Assembly: GCF_027887165.1 (NCBI RefSeq)
Contig: NC_077228.1
Coordinates: forward strand, 109,256,043-109,320,042
Direction of reading: 5' to 3'
Origin: Monodelphis domestica
Lineage: Eukaryota > Chordata > Mammalia > Didelphimorphia > Didelphidae
Length of the DNA stretch: 64,000 bases
The notes beneath the pieces were generated by a model. It was not told the DNA's origin. It was given only the letters and a program-made list of their open reading frames with translations, and did not search any database. Made by a program: the position numbers and the translations under genes. Shown here piece by piece: positions 53,715 through 64,000 of this stretch. Positions within the stretch are counted from its first letter, which is position 1, and each line of letters opens with the position of its first letter.

Positions 53715-54420
53715 CTAAAAGTGACCTGCAGATCAAAACAACATATTTGACAAGTAGTCGTCCAGCCTAAGCTTGAAGACCTCCACTGAGGGGGAAAAGG
53801 GCAGTTAGACGAAACTGTGGATAGAGTGATGGGCCTGGAGTCAAGACGTTTACTCTTCCTGAGTTCAAATATAGCCTCAGACACTTACTAGCTGGATGAC
53901 CCTGGACAAGTCACTTAACCATGCTTGCCTCTGTTCCTTCATTTGTAAAATGAGCTAGAGAAGGAAATGACCAACCATTTCTGGATCTTTGCCAACAAAA
54001 CCTCAAAACCCCACAGGGGGACCCATGGAGTCAGACACAACTGAAATGACTAAACAACATTGAGAGGACAACCATTCCCTGTTGCAGAATGTGCATTCTT
54101 CCTCAGGGTAGTTAGAAATTTCATAAGGTTTTTTTTCCCTTACATCAATGCTAAATCTCCCTATCTGAAACTTGAAGCCTCTATTCCTTGCCTTCTAAGG
54201 CCAAGCAGGACAAGACTCATCCCATTTCCAGGTGATATTCGTTCCAGGAATTAAAGACAGCTAGCTATCCCATCCACCCCTATATGTTTCCTTCTCCAAG
54301 CTAAACACCCTCAGTTTCATCAACTGATCCTAATATGTCATGAACTTTAGACTCTTCACCATCCTGGTTGCTTTCCTGTGGATGCCCTTCAGTTTATCAA
54401 AACCCTTCTTAAAAGAAAAG
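53715..54420 (-). mobile_element. L3/CR1 LINE split by SINE-B
   Basis: 53,715-53,797 (agtagtcgtccagcctaagc; ttgaagacctccactgaggg) and 54,059-54,420 (ttcctcagggtagttagaaa; caccatcctggttgctttcc). Confidence 0.8.
53798..54058 (+). mobile_element. SINE-B, full length
   Basis: 'agggcagttagacgaaactg', 'gagttcaaatatagcctcag', 'gctagagaaggaaatgacca', 'actgaaatgactaaacaaca'. Flanks cactgagggg / cattgagagg are a likely worn duplication. Confidence 0.92.
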
Positions 54421-55289
54421 TGGCAAGAGAAGGGAAAATCCCTTCCAAGAGAGAAAGGAGCTCTGGTCACAGCAGAGGGGACTGAGGTGGGACTTTCAGC
54501 TGCTCAATCCTAATATTCCCATCCTCTCAGACCTCACTTAGGCTATCCCTCCCTTGGTTACTCCTCACTCTGCAATCCTTTGGTGCTCTAGACTCAGTTT
54601 GTATTGTTTATTTATCTATTTGGGTCAGTGTTTTTACTTTAGCATTTTTTATTTGTGTGTGTTTTTCCTTGTCAAAGCAAAATAGAAACTCCATGGGCAG
54701 AGACTCTCTTCACCCTCAGAAGAGAAGCTCTTTATAGGCAGGGCAGGGGCTGTATATCTACTATTAAACTGGAGGCTTCTAGGGGCCAGGGACTGGTGTG
54801 CCCTCCTTCCCCTTCCCACCTTCCCATCAGATTGGAAACTTCCCAAGCATACTCATCATTTCTGTTTCTTTTTCAGGATTTTTCCTAACACCTAATATGA
54901 TGCTTTGCTATGTAAAAAAAAGGATATAAGTGTGTGCTGTGGTATTCATTTAATGTTGTTGCTTGACCAACTAAGATACTAGGCTCTCCTTGGTTTTCTA
55001 TAGCTTGATTTCCACTTGTAAGTTGGGGGTGGTGGTGATCAGTTGATCTCTTATGAGGTGAAAAGTTTGTTTTTACCAAGTCCCAGTCTAGCCTGATCTT
55101 GGGTTTTCCTCAGTACTGAAGGCCTTAGAGGAAAAGGCTAAACTATCTCTGGGACTAGTCTGAAGATTTGGGCACACAAGACAAACCAGATATCTACAAC
55201 TTCCAAAGAAGAATGTAGGAGACATTATATCCCCATCCCTAATCCCCAACATATGCAATATGTTCATAGCAAATTCTTATTGGTCCTTT
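54421..55289. other. single-copy with faint L2
   Basis: 54,650-54,900 carries L2-like phrases (gaaactccatgggcagagac; ctaacacctaatatgatgct). The rest is unassigned. Confidence 0.4.
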
Positions 55290-55765
55290 AAAAAAAGACT
55301 TTTTCTTATTAAAAAAATGGTTTATATTTTTATTGAAGCCATTCACTTTTTACATAGTATTTATTTCTTAGCATGGCCTGCTTCCCACCTATCAAGCCAC
55401 TCTTATAAAAAAAAAAGATGAAATTGGAAAGATGGAAAAAAGCATTTCAGCAAAAACCAACATATTAGCCATATGTATGCCACATCCCACAATCAGAGAA
55501 CTCTACTTCTTCAGTAAACAAAGGGAGGGAACAGTTCATTTTTTCAAGTCTCACCCAGGAAAGTCTTAGTCCTTATTAAGTCTAAGGCATTCAATCTTGA
55601 TTTATTATTCTTTCTATTTATATTGTTATAGCCAATGTATTGTTTTCCTTGGTTCCAATTCCTTCACTCTGCCTCAGTTCATATAGCTTATCAGTTGCTT
55701 CTCTGAATTCCTCACATTCATTCGTTATGGCTCTGTTATATTCCTTTATATTTGTATACCAATCT
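55290..55765 (-). mobile_element. L1 LINE, 3' end
   Basis: Reversed L1 tail: 'aaatggtttatatttttatt', 'actctgcctcagttcatata', 'gaattcctcacattcattcg'. Strongly diverged. Confidence 0.65.
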
Positions 55766-55951
55766 TTGTGTTTCTGTCATTCTTGGCCTCCCTCCAATCT
55801 GTCTTCAAAACTACCTCCACATTAATCTACCTGTAGTTGATTCATGCTCGTGTCACTCATGGCTCAGGAATATTCAGTGGCTCCCCACAAAGTTGATATT
55901 TTTCAGTTTGATATTCAAGACTTTCCATTTTTGGTCCTAGTTTACCTTTCT

Positions 55952-56316
55952 TTTTTTTCTTTCTTTCTTTAAAAAATTTTTACATGTTAATACAATTTTT
56001 ATTTATCTGACATTTTGTGATCCATGTTCTCTCCCTCCCTCCCTCCCTCTCCCCACCCCTCCTTGAGATGGCAGGTAATATGATATAGATTATACATGTG
56101 CTATCATGCCATATATATTTCCATGTTTGCCATGTTGTAAAAGAAGAAATGCATCATTTAGACAAGAAAAAAAACTTCACAAAGGAAATGAAGTGAATAA
56201 TGGCTTGTTGCAGTCTGCTTTTATACTCCATCAGTTCTTTTTGTGGTGGTGGGTAATGTTTTTTCATAATGAGTCTTTTGGAGTTATGTAGTCTCCTTGT
56301 ATTGCTGATATTGACC
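55952..56316 (-). mobile_element. L1 LINE, 3' end, within L2
   Basis: 'tctttctttctttaaaaaat', 'ggcaggtaatatgatataga', 'gaaatgaagtgaataatggc'. Duplication tacctttct at 55,943-55,951 and 56,317-56,325. Confidence 0.85.
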
Positions 56317-56454
56317 TACCTTTCTACAATATTCTCCCAATTCATATTCCATATCCCCACCAAATTTAGATTACTTGTAATTTTCCAAACATGCCTCGAA
56401 CTCTTCCATCTCCTTATCTTTGTTTATGTCTTCCAACCTAAAATATCTCCCAGA

Positions 56455-56585
56455 ACAGTGTTATGGAGAGAGTATTGGATTATGAGGCCTCGGATATAGT
56501 TTCAGCTCAATCACTAGCTAGCTTTGTGGCCTTGGATAAATTCGACTTTAATCATTTTAGACATTAGTTTCCAACTCTATTTGTA
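56455..56585 (+). mobile_element. MIR-like SINE within L2
   Basis: 'gagagagtattggattatga', 'tcactagctagctttgtggc', then a short tail. Diverged. Confidence 0.55.
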
Positions 56586-56884
56586 TGGCTCATTGGAATG
56601 CTTTCCCTTCTCACCTCTACATTCTGGACTCCTTCAAGACTCAGATCAAATGCTAACTTCTGCAGAAGACCTTTCCTGGTTCTTCTCTCCCACTCTAGCC
56701 TCAGATTATCTCCTGTTCACAATATAGATAGCTTGTATTTACATCATTATCTGCATGCTATTTTTTTCTATAAATACGTGAACTTCTTTTGTAAAAGAAC
56801 ACATTTTGGGTTCTTTGTAGCCAGTCCTTAGTATAGTACCTGGCACATAGTAAACACTTAATAATTATTTCTAACGGAGTATCT

Positions 56885-56935
56885 GAAGAAGTTGGACTAT
56901 ATGATTTCTAAGGTCCTGTCTAGCTCTATTGGTTG
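56885..56935 (+). mobile_element. MIR3 tail
   Basis: 'gttggactatatgatttcta' then 'aggtcctgtctagctcta'. Confidence 0.65.
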
Positions 56936-57056
56936 TTGGATTTCTGCTCATAGAAACCCACCTCATGTAGGATGTGACATCAGTGGTGTCCCTTGCCAGA
57001 ACTGTGTTCTTGTACAGAGATCCCACAGCATTTCGTCTCTTTGTTGGTATCTTTTT

Positions 57057-57253
57057 GTTTTTACTCTTACCTTCTATCTTAGAATCAATACTATGCATTG
57101 GCTCCAAGGCAGAAGAGCAGGAAGGGCTAGGCAATGGTAGTTAAATGATTTGCTCATGGCCACACAGCTAGAAATTATCTTCGGTCAAATTTGAACCCAG
57201 GACCTCCCATCTCTAGGCCTGGCTCTCTATCCCCTGAGCCACCCAGCAGCCTC
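57057..57253 (-). mobile_element. SINE-A, young copy
   Basis: 'cttaccttctatcttagaat', 'ttggctccaaggcagaagag', 'ccatctctaggcctggctct'. Perfect 16-base duplication ttgttggtatcttttt at 57,041-57,056 and 57,254-57,269. Confidence 0.95.
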
Positions 57254-57309
57254 TTGTTGGTATCTTTTTTTATGACAATTATATTTTGCCTTTTATCCTA
57301 ATCAGTTGT

Positions 57310-57410
57310 ATACATATCTTATACTACTAGAATAGAAGGCCCTTGAAGGTGGTAACTATGTCTGGGCCAACTTTATATTGACTATAGAGCCTTGCAAATG
57401 GACTAGGGAT
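57310..57410 (+). mobile_element. L2 LINE, 3' part
   Basis: 'tactagaatagaaggccctt', 'gaaggtggtaactatgtctg'. Confidence 0.65.
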
Positions 57411-57544
57411 AGGGATGAGAACCAGTCCTATGATATCATCATTACTGGGAACTCTCTCTACCAATTCAGATTGGCCTCTTCTCTTTAACTTAGAGTCTTA
57501 GAGAGTAGTTGATTCTAGCAGTGGTACAATACGCCAATAGAAAG

Positions 57545-57752
57545 GGCTAAGAAGTACAGTGGAAAGAGCACTGGGCCTAGAGTCAGAAAGACCTGAGTTC
57601 AAATCCAGCCTCAGGCACGAGCTATGAGACCCTGGGCAAGTCACTTAACTCTGCCTCATTTTCCTCATCTATAAAATGAACTGGAAAAGAAAATGGCAAA
57701 CTGCTCCTGTATCCTTACCAAGAAAATCCCAGTTGGGATCAGAAAATGACAT
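57545..57752 (+). mobile_element. SINE-B
   Basis: 'aaagagcactgggcctagag', 'ctggaaaagaaaatggcaaa', 'gttgggatcagaaaatgaca'. Confidence 0.9.
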
Positions 57753-57849
57753 GCTATGTTTTATCATATTTTTATTTGTTTTGTTAAATATTTACCAATT
57801 ACCTTTTAATCTACTTCCTGTTATGATCTAAGTGTTTGACACTTATGGC

Positions 57850-58003
57850 TTAAAGGGCAAAAAATTGAGTCACTTGCTCAGGATCACATAGCCAGCATGT
57901 ATCAGAGACCAGCCTTGAAGTCTTCCTGGCTGCAAGGCCAGTGGCTCTCTGCTACACTAAATGGTGAGCACTTGATAAATATTTGTTGAATGAATGAGTG
58001 AAT
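57850..58003. mobile_element. reversed MIR and L2 terminus
   Basis: 57,850-57,963 minus MIR (tcacttgctcaggatcacat). 57,965-58,003 plus L2 end (cttgataaatatttgttgaa). Confidence 0.65.
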
Positions 58004-58009
58004 TTGAGT

Positions 58010-58560
58010 GTATGAAGGTGACTCATGCCCAGTGTTACAATCCCTACCTCTCATGACCCACTGCTGTGCGTCTCACACACAACAAAAGGTTATGTCTTGG
58101 GTTCCTGAGCTGGGGGTCTTCATCCCCCAACCCAGGGAGCCTGGCTCAGCCTGGTACCTCTCTCTGCCTGGCCCCTGCTCCGGTGCCGGAGAAGCACAGC
58201 CTGGCTTGTGTCATGGGTCAGACAACTCCTCCATTATGCATGAGGGGGACCCAGTGGTGAGGAAGGGCGTGATGGAGCAGAGTGAGAGAGGGAGGAGAGC
58301 CGAGAAGGAGGAAGGGAGGGGGAGAGTGGTTATTAATAAACAAGTGGTATTGTGTAGAGCTCCATTCACTGGACTCTCAGAGGATGCGGTGGGCTCGAGA
58401 TAATAATAATGCTCTGTTTATGCCAGTGAGGACTGAGGAGGTTGGCTGCTGGTGGGGAGGAATCTTTAATTATTCTGACTCCTCACTGGGCAGGGCTGCA
58501 GTGTTTGCTCTGTGGTCAGAGCTCAAGGGGAGAGGTGTCAGATCTGAATAGTTTGTTCTG
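58010..58560. promoter_or_regulatory. candidate conserved enhancer (single-copy)
   Basis: Repeat-free 550 bases between an L2 end and a CA microsatellite. GC-rich left part with a ctccggtgccggag palindrome (58,179-58,192), then homeodomain/octamer-type words attatgcat (58,233-58,241), attaataaacaag, gagataataataatg and tctttaattattctg. A 131-codon frame (58,008-58,403) has no domain resemblance. Inferred from texture. Confidence 0.45.
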
Positions 58561-58757
58561 AGCTTGTCTACTTGCTGGGATGGTGGGAGTCTTGAGAGAC
58601 ACCTAGTTTTTCACTTCTTTCCCCACCTTCCTCACTACTTCTCCATGGAGGGCACTCTGGAGTGGGACAAAGGAGAATGAGAAAGAAGATCCTGGAGCAT
58701 GCAACCTGCAGAAAGTAGGTAGGATGGGAGATGCTCCTATACACATATACATACATA

Positions 58758-58759
<2 letters not shown>

Positions 58760-58788
<29 letters not shown>
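58760..58788. repeat. (CA)n microsatellite
   Basis: About 14 AC units preceded by acatacatacgt. Confidence 0.97.
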
Positions 58789-58920
58789 TTATATACTCAC
58801 TATGGTTTCTCAAGGCTTTATTCTTTCTTCCAAATCCCCATTAGGAGATTAAGAGGTCTGGGGAGAAAGGAAAAGAAACCAGAGGGTGCTTTGTGAGGGC
58901 TCCATATGCTTCCCCAAAAG

Positions 58921-58921
<1 letters not shown>

Positions 58922-58963
<42 letters not shown>
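58922..58963. repeat. (TG)n microsatellite
   Basis: 21 TG units. With the CA array 130 bases upstream it forms complementary arrays on one strand. Confidence 0.97.
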
Positions 58964-58964
<1 letters not shown>

Positions 58965-59674
58965 ATCCATTTCTTTGGACATAGCCCATAGAGCTCAGCT
59001 GTCTGCTGTCACAGAAGGGCTAGAGTTCATTTGTACCTCGTTCTCACTGTCTCCCTTCCCTTCACACCATCCCCCCAGTGCTGTGAATATTGTTGAGATC
59101 TAGGACCAGAGAAATTTGGGTCTGGTTACTTACATTTCTGGGAGTGTTGAAGGTGTCTCCTTCTTCCTCTGCCTCTCCCTACTGTCACTGCTCTTACCCT
59201 CCCAGGCTTTCCTTATCAAGGAGACATTTGAAATGCATCAACTATGAATTCCCTTCTCTTGATCAACGTTTGTCTTCCATGCAGGTGTCCTGCCTCAAAT
59301 CTTCTCCCCATCTCTGAATAATCTGTCTCACTGCCCCCAGTTGAAATGGAGTCTGGCTTAGATTAGAGGCAGAGGCATGGAGGGATAACACAGCTGGAGC
59401 TGGGAGTAGGAGAGGAAGGTGGAATGGAGAGGAAGGAGGAAGCTTCTTCCTAAGCTCTATTATTTGAGAGATGGAGAGGAAGGAATTCTCACTTTTAGAG
59501 GAAAGGAAAGGCAAGAGAGGAGAATGGAATGATGGAGAGAAGGGTTTATTTAGAAGATCTGTTTGTTTCATTCTTACTCCTCTGAGTAGGGAGGAAAGAG
59601 GGGAAATCTGCTGGGGAAGCACCTGCCAGAACCTTGGGTTAGAGAGAATCTTCTTCACTGTTCTGAGTTAAATC
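58964..59674. other. single-copy sequence
   Basis: No repeat recognised. Purine-rich 59,400-59,530. Frames of up to 131 codons on the minus strand (59,263-59,658) are low complexity (Ser/Pro/Leu). Confidence 0.4.
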
Positions 59675-59998
59675 ACTGAATCAGCAAACATTAAGTGCCT
59701 GCTATATGCCAGTCAGCATGCTAGGAATAGTGGGGATACAAAAGCAAAAATAAATAGTCCCTGCCTTCAGAGAACTTACATTCTATTTGGAGGAGACAAT
59801 TTGTTCAAATATAAATATATGCAAGATAATTTTGGAGGTGAAGAAGCATTGACAGCTTCGAGGCCAAGAGGTGGCATTTGAGCAAAGTTCTGAAGGATAC
59901 TGTATTTTGCGAGGCAGAGGTGGGGAGGAAGTCCATTCCAGGCATGGGGGACAGCCTGGGGCCAAGGCATGGACATGAGTTAAGGAACAAATGTCTCA
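59675..59998 (-). mobile_element. L2 LINE, 3' region
   Basis: 'cattaagtgcctgctatatg', 'ccctgccttcagagaactta', 'agtccattccaggcatgggg'. Continuous, well preserved for L2. Confidence 0.85.
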
Positions 59999-60860
59999 CC
60001 CCAATAGCCCTTTTGAAATTGGAAGACATGAAGGGAAGAGTGAGGCAGTAGACCAGAGCCCCTCCACCGCACCCCATTAGTCAGGTCATCTCTGTGGTTA
60101 TCACTTTGACACATCAGTCTGGAAATTGCTGTATGTCTGGAGATTTGGAAGGGGTTATGGAAGCCTCCTCTTTGGCCTGGGAGTAGTCTCACCTGGAGAA
60201 AAGAGCTGGGTAGGGAAGAAGAAATGAGAAAACAAAGGAGTAGAAGGCAGTGTGGACTGGGCCTCTTTGCAGATCTCAGGTATGGTCCTGTCTGGAAGCA
60301 GGCCAGTGGACCCAGTGACCTCTCAGTCCTGTGGGGAATGGCAGGATTCAGTGGCGGGGGACATAATTCTTGTGGATGTTTGAAAGCTTCGTTATAGAGC
60401 GGGATTCTGAGCTGAGGGGGAGAGGGCTACATACCTGCCTCCCTTCAACTCCAGCCACCCCTTCTGGAGTGAAGATTCCAGTCAGTAAAGGCCCATTGGA
60501 GGTTTTCTTTCCCGAGGTGGTGAAAAATACAGCAAAAATGCTTGTCCTTCTAAATGTTTCCTTCCATGCCAGTGAATACATCTTATTATAATTCAGAGAT
60601 TTGGGGTGTATAGAAAGTGGTGTGTGTGTCTAATTTAATGAGAAAGTGTTGAGATTTTGTAAGAGCACTGGAGTGGCTCTTGAAATATTAGACCTAGGCC
60701 TGAGATGCCTTCCCTCAAACCAATAAGAACAATTTGTTTCAACAAATATTTCAAAGAATTACAGAATTTAAGATTTGGGTGGAACCTCACCAGCCATATA
60801 CAAAAGGAATCCCCATTGTAACACACACAAAGGCAATAATAAGATGTAGCTAACAGAGAA
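59999..60860. other. single-copy stretch
   Basis: 60,000-60,730 has no recognised repeat. 60,735-60,800 is a reversed MIR3 start (aagatttgggtggaacctca). 60,340-60,590 has open frames on both strands without supporting context. Confidence 0.4.
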
Positions 60861-60864
60861 CAAA

Positions 60865-61085
60865 ACATAATCAGAAAGATATGAGTTCACATCCTGCCTC
60901 AGACACTTACTAGAAGTGATCTGGGCCAAGACATTTAACCTCTATCTGCCTCAGTTTCCTCAAAGGAGGATGATAATAATAATGAGCTGGAGAAGGAACT
61001 GGAAAAGCATTCCATTGTCTTTGCCAAAAAAAAACCCAAGTTGAGTCACAAAAAGTTAGACATGACAAAACAAAAACAGCAGCAA
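60865..61085 (+). mobile_element. SINE-B
   Basis: 'cctgcctcagacacttacta', 'ctgcctcagtttcctcaaag', 'gagctggagaaggaactgga', 'cacaaaaagttagacatgac'. Confidence 0.9.
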
Positions 61086-61155
61086 ATTATGGTTATTGTT
61101 AATAATAATAAATATCTGCTGCATACGGAGAGCTATGCAGGGTTCTAGGAGAGTA

Positions 61156-61361
61156 GGGGGCAGCGAGGGGGCTCAATGGATTAAGAGCCAGACCTGGAGA
61201 TGGGAGGTTCTGGGTTCAAATGTGGATTCAGACACTTCCTAACTGTGTGATACTAGGCAAATCACTTAACCCCCATTGTCTAGCCCTTATAGCTCTTCTG
61301 CCTGAGAACCTACACACAATATTGATTCTAAGTCAGAAGGTAAAAGGTAAAAAAAAAAAGT
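61156..61361 (+). mobile_element. SINE-A
   Basis: 'gggggcagcgagggggctca', 'ggttctgggttcaaatgtgg', 'cccccattgtctagccctta', poly-A. Confidence 0.94.
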
Positions 61362-61913
61362 TTAGGTAAGACTAAGCTGAGACAGGCACACAGATGAGAA
61401 GGTACAAGCCATATGTAGGACATGGCAAGACATTTGTTTTTGTTTAAGTGAAGATATGAGCAGGATGAAAAGTCAGTTGTACACTATTGTGAAGACCTTG
61501 AATCTCAGGAGTTTTAACTTTATTTGGTAGGCAAAAGGAATCTAGTAAAAAGTTTAGGGCAAAACACTTCAATGAGTCAGGTCACTAAACATTTATTAAG
61601 CACCTACTTACATAGTAGATACTGGGCTAAGCACTGAAAACAGAAAGAAAAGAAAAAAATGACACCACCTTAGACCTTGCTCTCAAGGATCTCACAGTGC
61701 AGTGAGAGAGAAGATGTGCAAATATCTATGTTCAAAAAAGATACAGACAGGATAAGTTAGAGATGAATCAGTTATAGTATTAAGGGGAATTTGGAAGGAC
61801 TTCTTGCAGAAGATAGGATTTTAGGTGGGACATAAAGTCAGAAAAGCCTGGAGGTACATATGAGGACAAAGAGAATTCCAGAAATGGAGAAGCAACTGAT
61901 GAAAATGCACAGT
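61362..61913 (-). mobile_element. L2 LINE fragments
   Basis: 61,362-61,560 weak reversed L2 body. 61,570-61,913 reversed 3' end (catttattaagcacctactt; gatagtgcagtgagag-like; tcttgcagaagataggattt). Confidence 0.65.
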
Positions 61914-61915
61914 CA

Positions 61916-62075
61916 GGGGCAGCTGGGTAGCATAGTGAATAGAGAACCAGACCTGGAATCATTAGACTTGGATTAAAATATGGCTTCAGATGCTGCCTAG
62001 CTGTGTGACCCTGGGCAAGTCTGAACCCCAATTGCTTATCCCTTGCTGCTCTTCTATCTTCGAATTTATGCTAAT
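61916..62075 (+). mobile_element. SINE-A, 3' shortened
   Basis: 'ggggcagctgggtagcatag', 'gtgtgaccctgggcaagtct' with the cacttaa motif lost, 'ccaattgcttatcccttgct'. Confidence 0.88.
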
Positions 62076-62369
62076 CCTAAAAGCCATTGGATACATGAAC
62101 TTGGAAGAGAGGATAGAACTTCCAACTCTGAGCATCATATCCATTGAGATGATTTTTGAAGCTGAGAAGTGCATAAAATTGTCAAAGGAGAAAATTGAGA
62201 GCAGAGGTCCACATGTAAAATCTCGGGGTCACCAACTTTAGAAGGACTGAAAGGGAGTTAGGTGGTGAAAGAAGCAGGAAAGAAGCTCTATCCATTATAC
62301 CATACTGCCTCTAAAAGGACTACATTAGTTCACCAAAGGTGGGCACACATTACTTCTTTTTAAAATCTA
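62076..62369. other. unassigned sequence
   Basis: No recognised feature. Confidence 0.4.
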
Positions 62370-62449
62370 TATGTGGCCATATCCTCCTACTAAACTGCAT
62401 ATTTCACGAGGACAGGAGTTGTGTCTTATCTAAATTTTGTTCCTTTAAT

Positions 62450-63031
62450 TTTTTTTGAAACCCTAACATTCTGTCTTAGAATCAATAAAATTATCAGTTC
62501 AAAGGCAGGAGAGTGGCAAGATCTAGGGCAGGGGTTCCCAAACTACAGCCCACAGGCCACATGTGGCCCCCTGAGGCCATGTATCTGACCCCCACCTCAC
62601 TTCTGGAAGGGGCGCCTCTTTCCTTAGTGGTCAGTGAGAGGAGCACTGTATGTGGCGGTGCCACAAAGCGCTGTATCGCTCATGTACAGTACTACTTCCA
62701 GTGACATAATCCTTTGCGTGGTGCCTTACAATGAGGCACCATGCAAAGGATTATATGGGTGCACAATGGAAGATATCAGCATGGTGAGTTGTGATCTGGG
62801 AGATCCGCACTATGTATACTGCTACCCAGTTAGGATTAGGTTTTTATAGTCTGGCCCTCCAACAGTCTGAGGGACAGTGAACTGACCCCCAGTGTAAAAA
62901 GTTTGGGAACGCTGGTCTAGGGTTAATGACTTACCCAGGGTCACACAGCTAAGAAATGTCTGAGGCCAGATTTGAGCCAGGACCTTTCGTCTCTAGGCCT
63001 GACTCTATTCACTGAGCCACCTAGTTGCCCC
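62450..63031 (-). mobile_element. SINE-A split by a hAT element
   Basis: Reversed SINE: 62,450-62,528 (gaaaccctaacattctgtct) and 62,915-63,031 (acttacccagggtcacacag; ctgagccacctagttgcccc). Short duplication tgttcctt at 62,438-62,445 and 63,032-63,039. Confidence 0.92.
62529..62914. mobile_element. non-autonomous hAT DNA transposon
   Basis: A complete 386-base element. Terminal inverted repeats caggggttcccaaact (left) and agtttgggaacgctg (right). 8-base target duplication atctaggg (62,521-62,528) and gtctaggg (62,915-62,922). No transposase frame. Subterminal 'cacaggccacatgtggcccc' resembles Charlie/OposCharlie-type hATs. Its middle folds into a 21-bp hairpin (62,706-62,754). It is younger than the SINE it entered. 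Confidence 0.9.
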
Positions 63032-63107
63032 TGTTCCTTCCTAATTTTACACAGAGCTCCAAACATAGTGGTTACTTAACAAATATTTGTTGAACTCAAC
63101 CAATTAA

Positions 63108-64000
63108 TCAACATTTATTACGGGCCTGCAATGTGCCAAGCACTGTGCTAAGCACCAGAGATACAAAAAGGGATAAAAAGCAGACCCTGTCCTGAAGGAG
63201 CTCATAAACTAATTAAGGAGACTACACACAAACATATCTGTACAAACACATTATGTACAAGATTAATAGGATATAATTAAAAGAAGGAAGGCACTAGAAT
63301 TAAGAGAACTTTGATGGGGGTGAGGAAGACAGCTAAATAGCTCAATGATTAGAGTGCCAGGCCTAGAGACGGAAAGTCCTGAGTTCAAATGTGATCTCAG
63401 ACACTTCCTAGCTGTGTGACCCTGGGCAAGTCACTTAACCCCAATTGCTTAGCCCTTAACGATCTTCTGCCTTGGAACTAATGCTTAGTATTGATCGTAA
63501 GACAGAGACTAAGGGTTTAAGAAAAAAAGGGGGGGAAAAGAGAGGTTGGGAAGGGCTTCCTATATAGAAGGTGGGATTTTAGCTGACATCTCACCCTGAC
63601 CAGACCTGAAATTTCAAGTGACATCTCCTTTTTATTGAATTAAGTGGAAGCTAAGGGAGGAGAGTATTCAGAAATGGGAGATGGTTAGAATGAGGACTGG
63701 GAAAAGGCTATTTATTGGCAATTACATACTTACAGACCTCTGATAGAGAAGCTTCAGAAGAGTGGTGGGGATGGAAGCCAGATTGCCATGGATGGAAAAG
63801 AGAGTGGGTAGTGCAGAACTTGTGGTTTATAATGTAGATAACTTTTTAAAAGAACTTGGGAAATGGAGAGAAGGAAAGAGATGTAGCCATGGTTGGATGG
63901 AGTAGAAGGGTCAAAGGAAGGACTTTTGGGGTAATTTTCCAGGATTGTAGAGACCTGACCATAATAGTAGATGGATAGGTAGGGCTACATAAAGAGAAAA
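63108..64000 (-). mobile_element. L2 LINE, 3' region, split by SINE-A
   Basis: 63,108-63,328 (gcaatgtgccaagcactgtg; ctgtcctgaaggagctcata; ggaaggcactagaattaaga) and 63,531 onward (gggaagggcttcctatatag; aaggtgggattttagctgac). Similarity fades after about 63,650; the rest to the window end is unassigned. Confidence 0.75.
63329..63530 (+). mobile_element. SINE-A in L2
   Basis: 'gacagctaaatagctcaatg', 'gagttcaaatgtgatctcag', 'gtgtgaccctgggcaagtca', 'tgccttggaactaatgctta'. Confidence 0.94.

Larger units (their letters stand above)
55770..56873 (+). mobile_element. L2 LINE, 3' part, interrupted twice
   Basis: 55,770-55,951 (aatattcagtggctccccac), 56,317-56,454 and 56,586-56,873 (cattggaatgctttcccttc; gtacctggcacatagtaaac; ttaataattattt). 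The breaks are an L1 and a SINE. Confidence 0.8.
62370..63105 (+). mobile_element. L2 LINE end, split by SINE-A with hAT
   Basis: 62,370-62,449 (ttcacgaggacaggagttgt) and 63,032-63,105 (atagtggttacttaacaaat; atttgttgaactcaac). Confidence 0.75.

Overview
The window looks like marsupial nuclear DNA. The evidence is the repeat mix: dozens of tRNA-headed SINEs of two marsupial types, MIR and MIR3/THER1 CORE-SINEs, many old L2 and L3/CR1 LINEs on both strands, and shorter 5'-truncated L1 tails of the marsupial kind. Two endogenous-retrovirus LTR-like pieces and a few hAT DNA-transposon relics complete the set. No protein-coding exon could be identified. The longer open frames fall in LINE remnants, in simple or pyrimidine-rich DNA, or in the shadow of a GC-rich island. 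Family names rest on remembered consensus sequences, not on a search.

Layout. 1-7,300: old repeats, including an L3/CR1 LINE split by a SINE (itself carrying an LTR-like insertion) and by an L1 piece. 7,330-7,760: the only clear CpG island, with an inverted CCAAT box inside a YY1-like GCCGCCATTGGG, a GC box, and a good splice donor at 7,761. This is best read as the promoter and non-coding first exon of a gene running rightwards, which I cannot name. 7,880-8,750: a long pyrimidine tract with a ~24-base minisatellite. 8,750-64,000: probably one very long first intron (or gene desert), made of repeats and separated by single-copy patches.

Some single-copy patches have the texture of conserved enhancers, with homeodomain, GATA, TCF/LEF, CRE and E-box words: about 15,780-16,480, 34,000-34,480, 39,180-39,490, 42,300-42,545 and 58,010-58,560. 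They are predictions from texture only. The most instructive repeat architecture is 45,700-49,562, where one L2 LINE is interrupted by a TATC microsatellite and two nested L1 clusters with recognisable target-site duplications.

Naming used below: SINE-A is the short tRNA-headed marsupial SINE whose 3' part reads 'tagcccttaccact...' (WSINE/MAR-like). SINE-B is the longer one ending in the 'gagaaggaaatggcaaacca' tail (SINE1_MD-like). I found no convincing tRNA, rRNA, CRISPR, novel enzyme or defence system. The most interesting candidates are the enhancer-like patches, the promoter with its short upstream ORF, and a hAT element with a near-perfect internal 21-bp hairpin.
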